Below, in pieces: positions 5,741 to 5,997 of a stretch of DNA of 5,997 nucleotides. A program made the translations under genes and the position numbers. Under the pieces are notes generated by a model. The model searched no databases. It was not told the origin of the DNA and saw only the letters and a program-made list of their open reading frames with translations. The stretch covers positions 1 through 5,997 of the forward strand of contig CALJUJ010000281.1 in the NCBI GenBank assembly GCA_937975525.1, in the 5' to 3' direction. Numbering within the stretch: position 1 is the stretch's first letter; each line of letters starts with the position of its first letter. The stretch comes from an uncultured bacterium. GTDB taxonomy: Bacteria; Desulfobacterota; Binatia; HRBIN30.

Positions 5741-5997
5741 CTAGGGTCGCTCGTTTGCCACTCTCACGGCAACGGCGACGGCCACCCAGGACATGAACAG
5801 GAATGTCCCGCCGTAACTCACGAAGGGCAGCGGGATCCCGGTGATCGGTACGACGCCACTGGTCATGCCGCTATTGACGAAGATGTGGACGAGCCAGGCC
5901 CCGAAGATACCGAGCAGCACCAGACCGGCAAAGGGCTGTTCCGACCCGGCCTCTTCCGCCATCCGGACGAGTCGAACCAGCACGTAGGCGAAGGCCA
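5741..5997 (-). CDS. rodA: RodA/FtsW (SEDS) peptidoglycan glycosyltransferase, C-terminal part
   Basis: The last 84 codons of a SEDS-family membrane protein. The 5' part lies beyond the window. SEDS proteins polymerise lipid II glycan chains in the inner membrane, RodA for the elongasome and FtsW for the divisome. The visible part has a transmembrane segment (LVLLGIFGAWLVHIFV), the family signature NSGMTSGVVPITGIPLPFVSYGG, and a final transmembrane helix (FLFMSWVAVAVAVRVA), ending in NERP and TAG at 5743-5741. ITGIPLPFVSYGG is closer to RodA than to FtsW, so rodA is preferred with moderate certainty. The usual Ser-Ser after SYGG reads Thr-Phe. The stop is followed without any spacer by the ACAD reading frame in the same frame, which is unnatural for two unrelated genes. 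The protein may itself have lost a few terminal residues, although the length after SYGG is near normal. Confidence 0.85.
   Translation of the reverse strand, partial: AFAYVLVRLVRMAEEAGSEQPFAGLVLLGIFGAWLVHIFVNSGMTSGVVPITGIPLPFVSYGGTFLFMSWVAVAVAVRVANERP

Overview
This is a GC-rich bacterial window holding a compact set of acyl-CoA beta-oxidation and electron-transfer genes. At its right edge sits the 3' end of a cell-shape gene (SEDS family, RodA-like). No rRNA, tRNA, IS element, CRISPR array or phage gene is visible. The strong GC bias, the ACAD pair, the fused ETF and the interspersed GC-rich palindromes suit a high-GC soil or aquatic lineage of the Pseudomonadota, Desulfobacterota, Myxococcota or Binatota type, but the sequence alone does not fix the phylum. 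The only RNA-level structures seen are palindromes in the non-coding DNA.

Layout from left to right. (1) Positions 6-1811, minus strand: a single-chain electron transfer flavoprotein with EtfB fused in front of EtfA. (2) Positions 1812-2207: a 396-bp divergent intergenic region with two separate palindromic repeats (1910-1993 and 2047-2069) and only weak promoter-like matches. (3) Positions 2208-3050, plus strand: a crotonase-fold enzyme matching delta3,5-delta2,4-dienoyl-CoA isomerase (ECH1 type), with all three acidic catalytic residues at the expected spacing. (4) Positions 3065-3520, minus strand: a HIT (histidine triad) protein, tail-to-tail with the isomerase. A small GC hairpin lies across the two stop codons. 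(5) Positions 3517-4614, minus strand: a short, divergent acyl-CoA dehydrogenase, overlapping the HIT gene by ATGA. (6) Positions 4625-5740, minus strand: a second, better conserved acyl-CoA dehydrogenase that has lost its N-terminus. (7) Positions 5741-5997, minus strand: the C-terminus of a RodA/FtsW protein, running off the window.

How they work together. The two ACADs look like the large and small subunits of a heteromeric dehydrogenase, as known for the mycobacterial FadE/ChsE pairs. They would oxidise an acyl-CoA and pass electrons to ETF, here a fused single polypeptide encoded nearby. The dienoyl-CoA isomerase would handle unsaturated acyl-CoAs with misplaced double bonds. The HIT protein is translationally coupled to the small ACAD subunit, but its role there is unknown.

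The most striking anomaly is at 5740/5741. The large ACAD reading frame starts abruptly, in frame, directly after the RodA stop codon. It has no start codon and lacks the usual first few dozen residues. This is either a real deletion or rearrangement, or an assembly chimera. I saw no clearly new biological system. The unusual items are this junction, the fused ETF with altered flavin-pocket residues, and the nested inverted repeat in the intergenic region.
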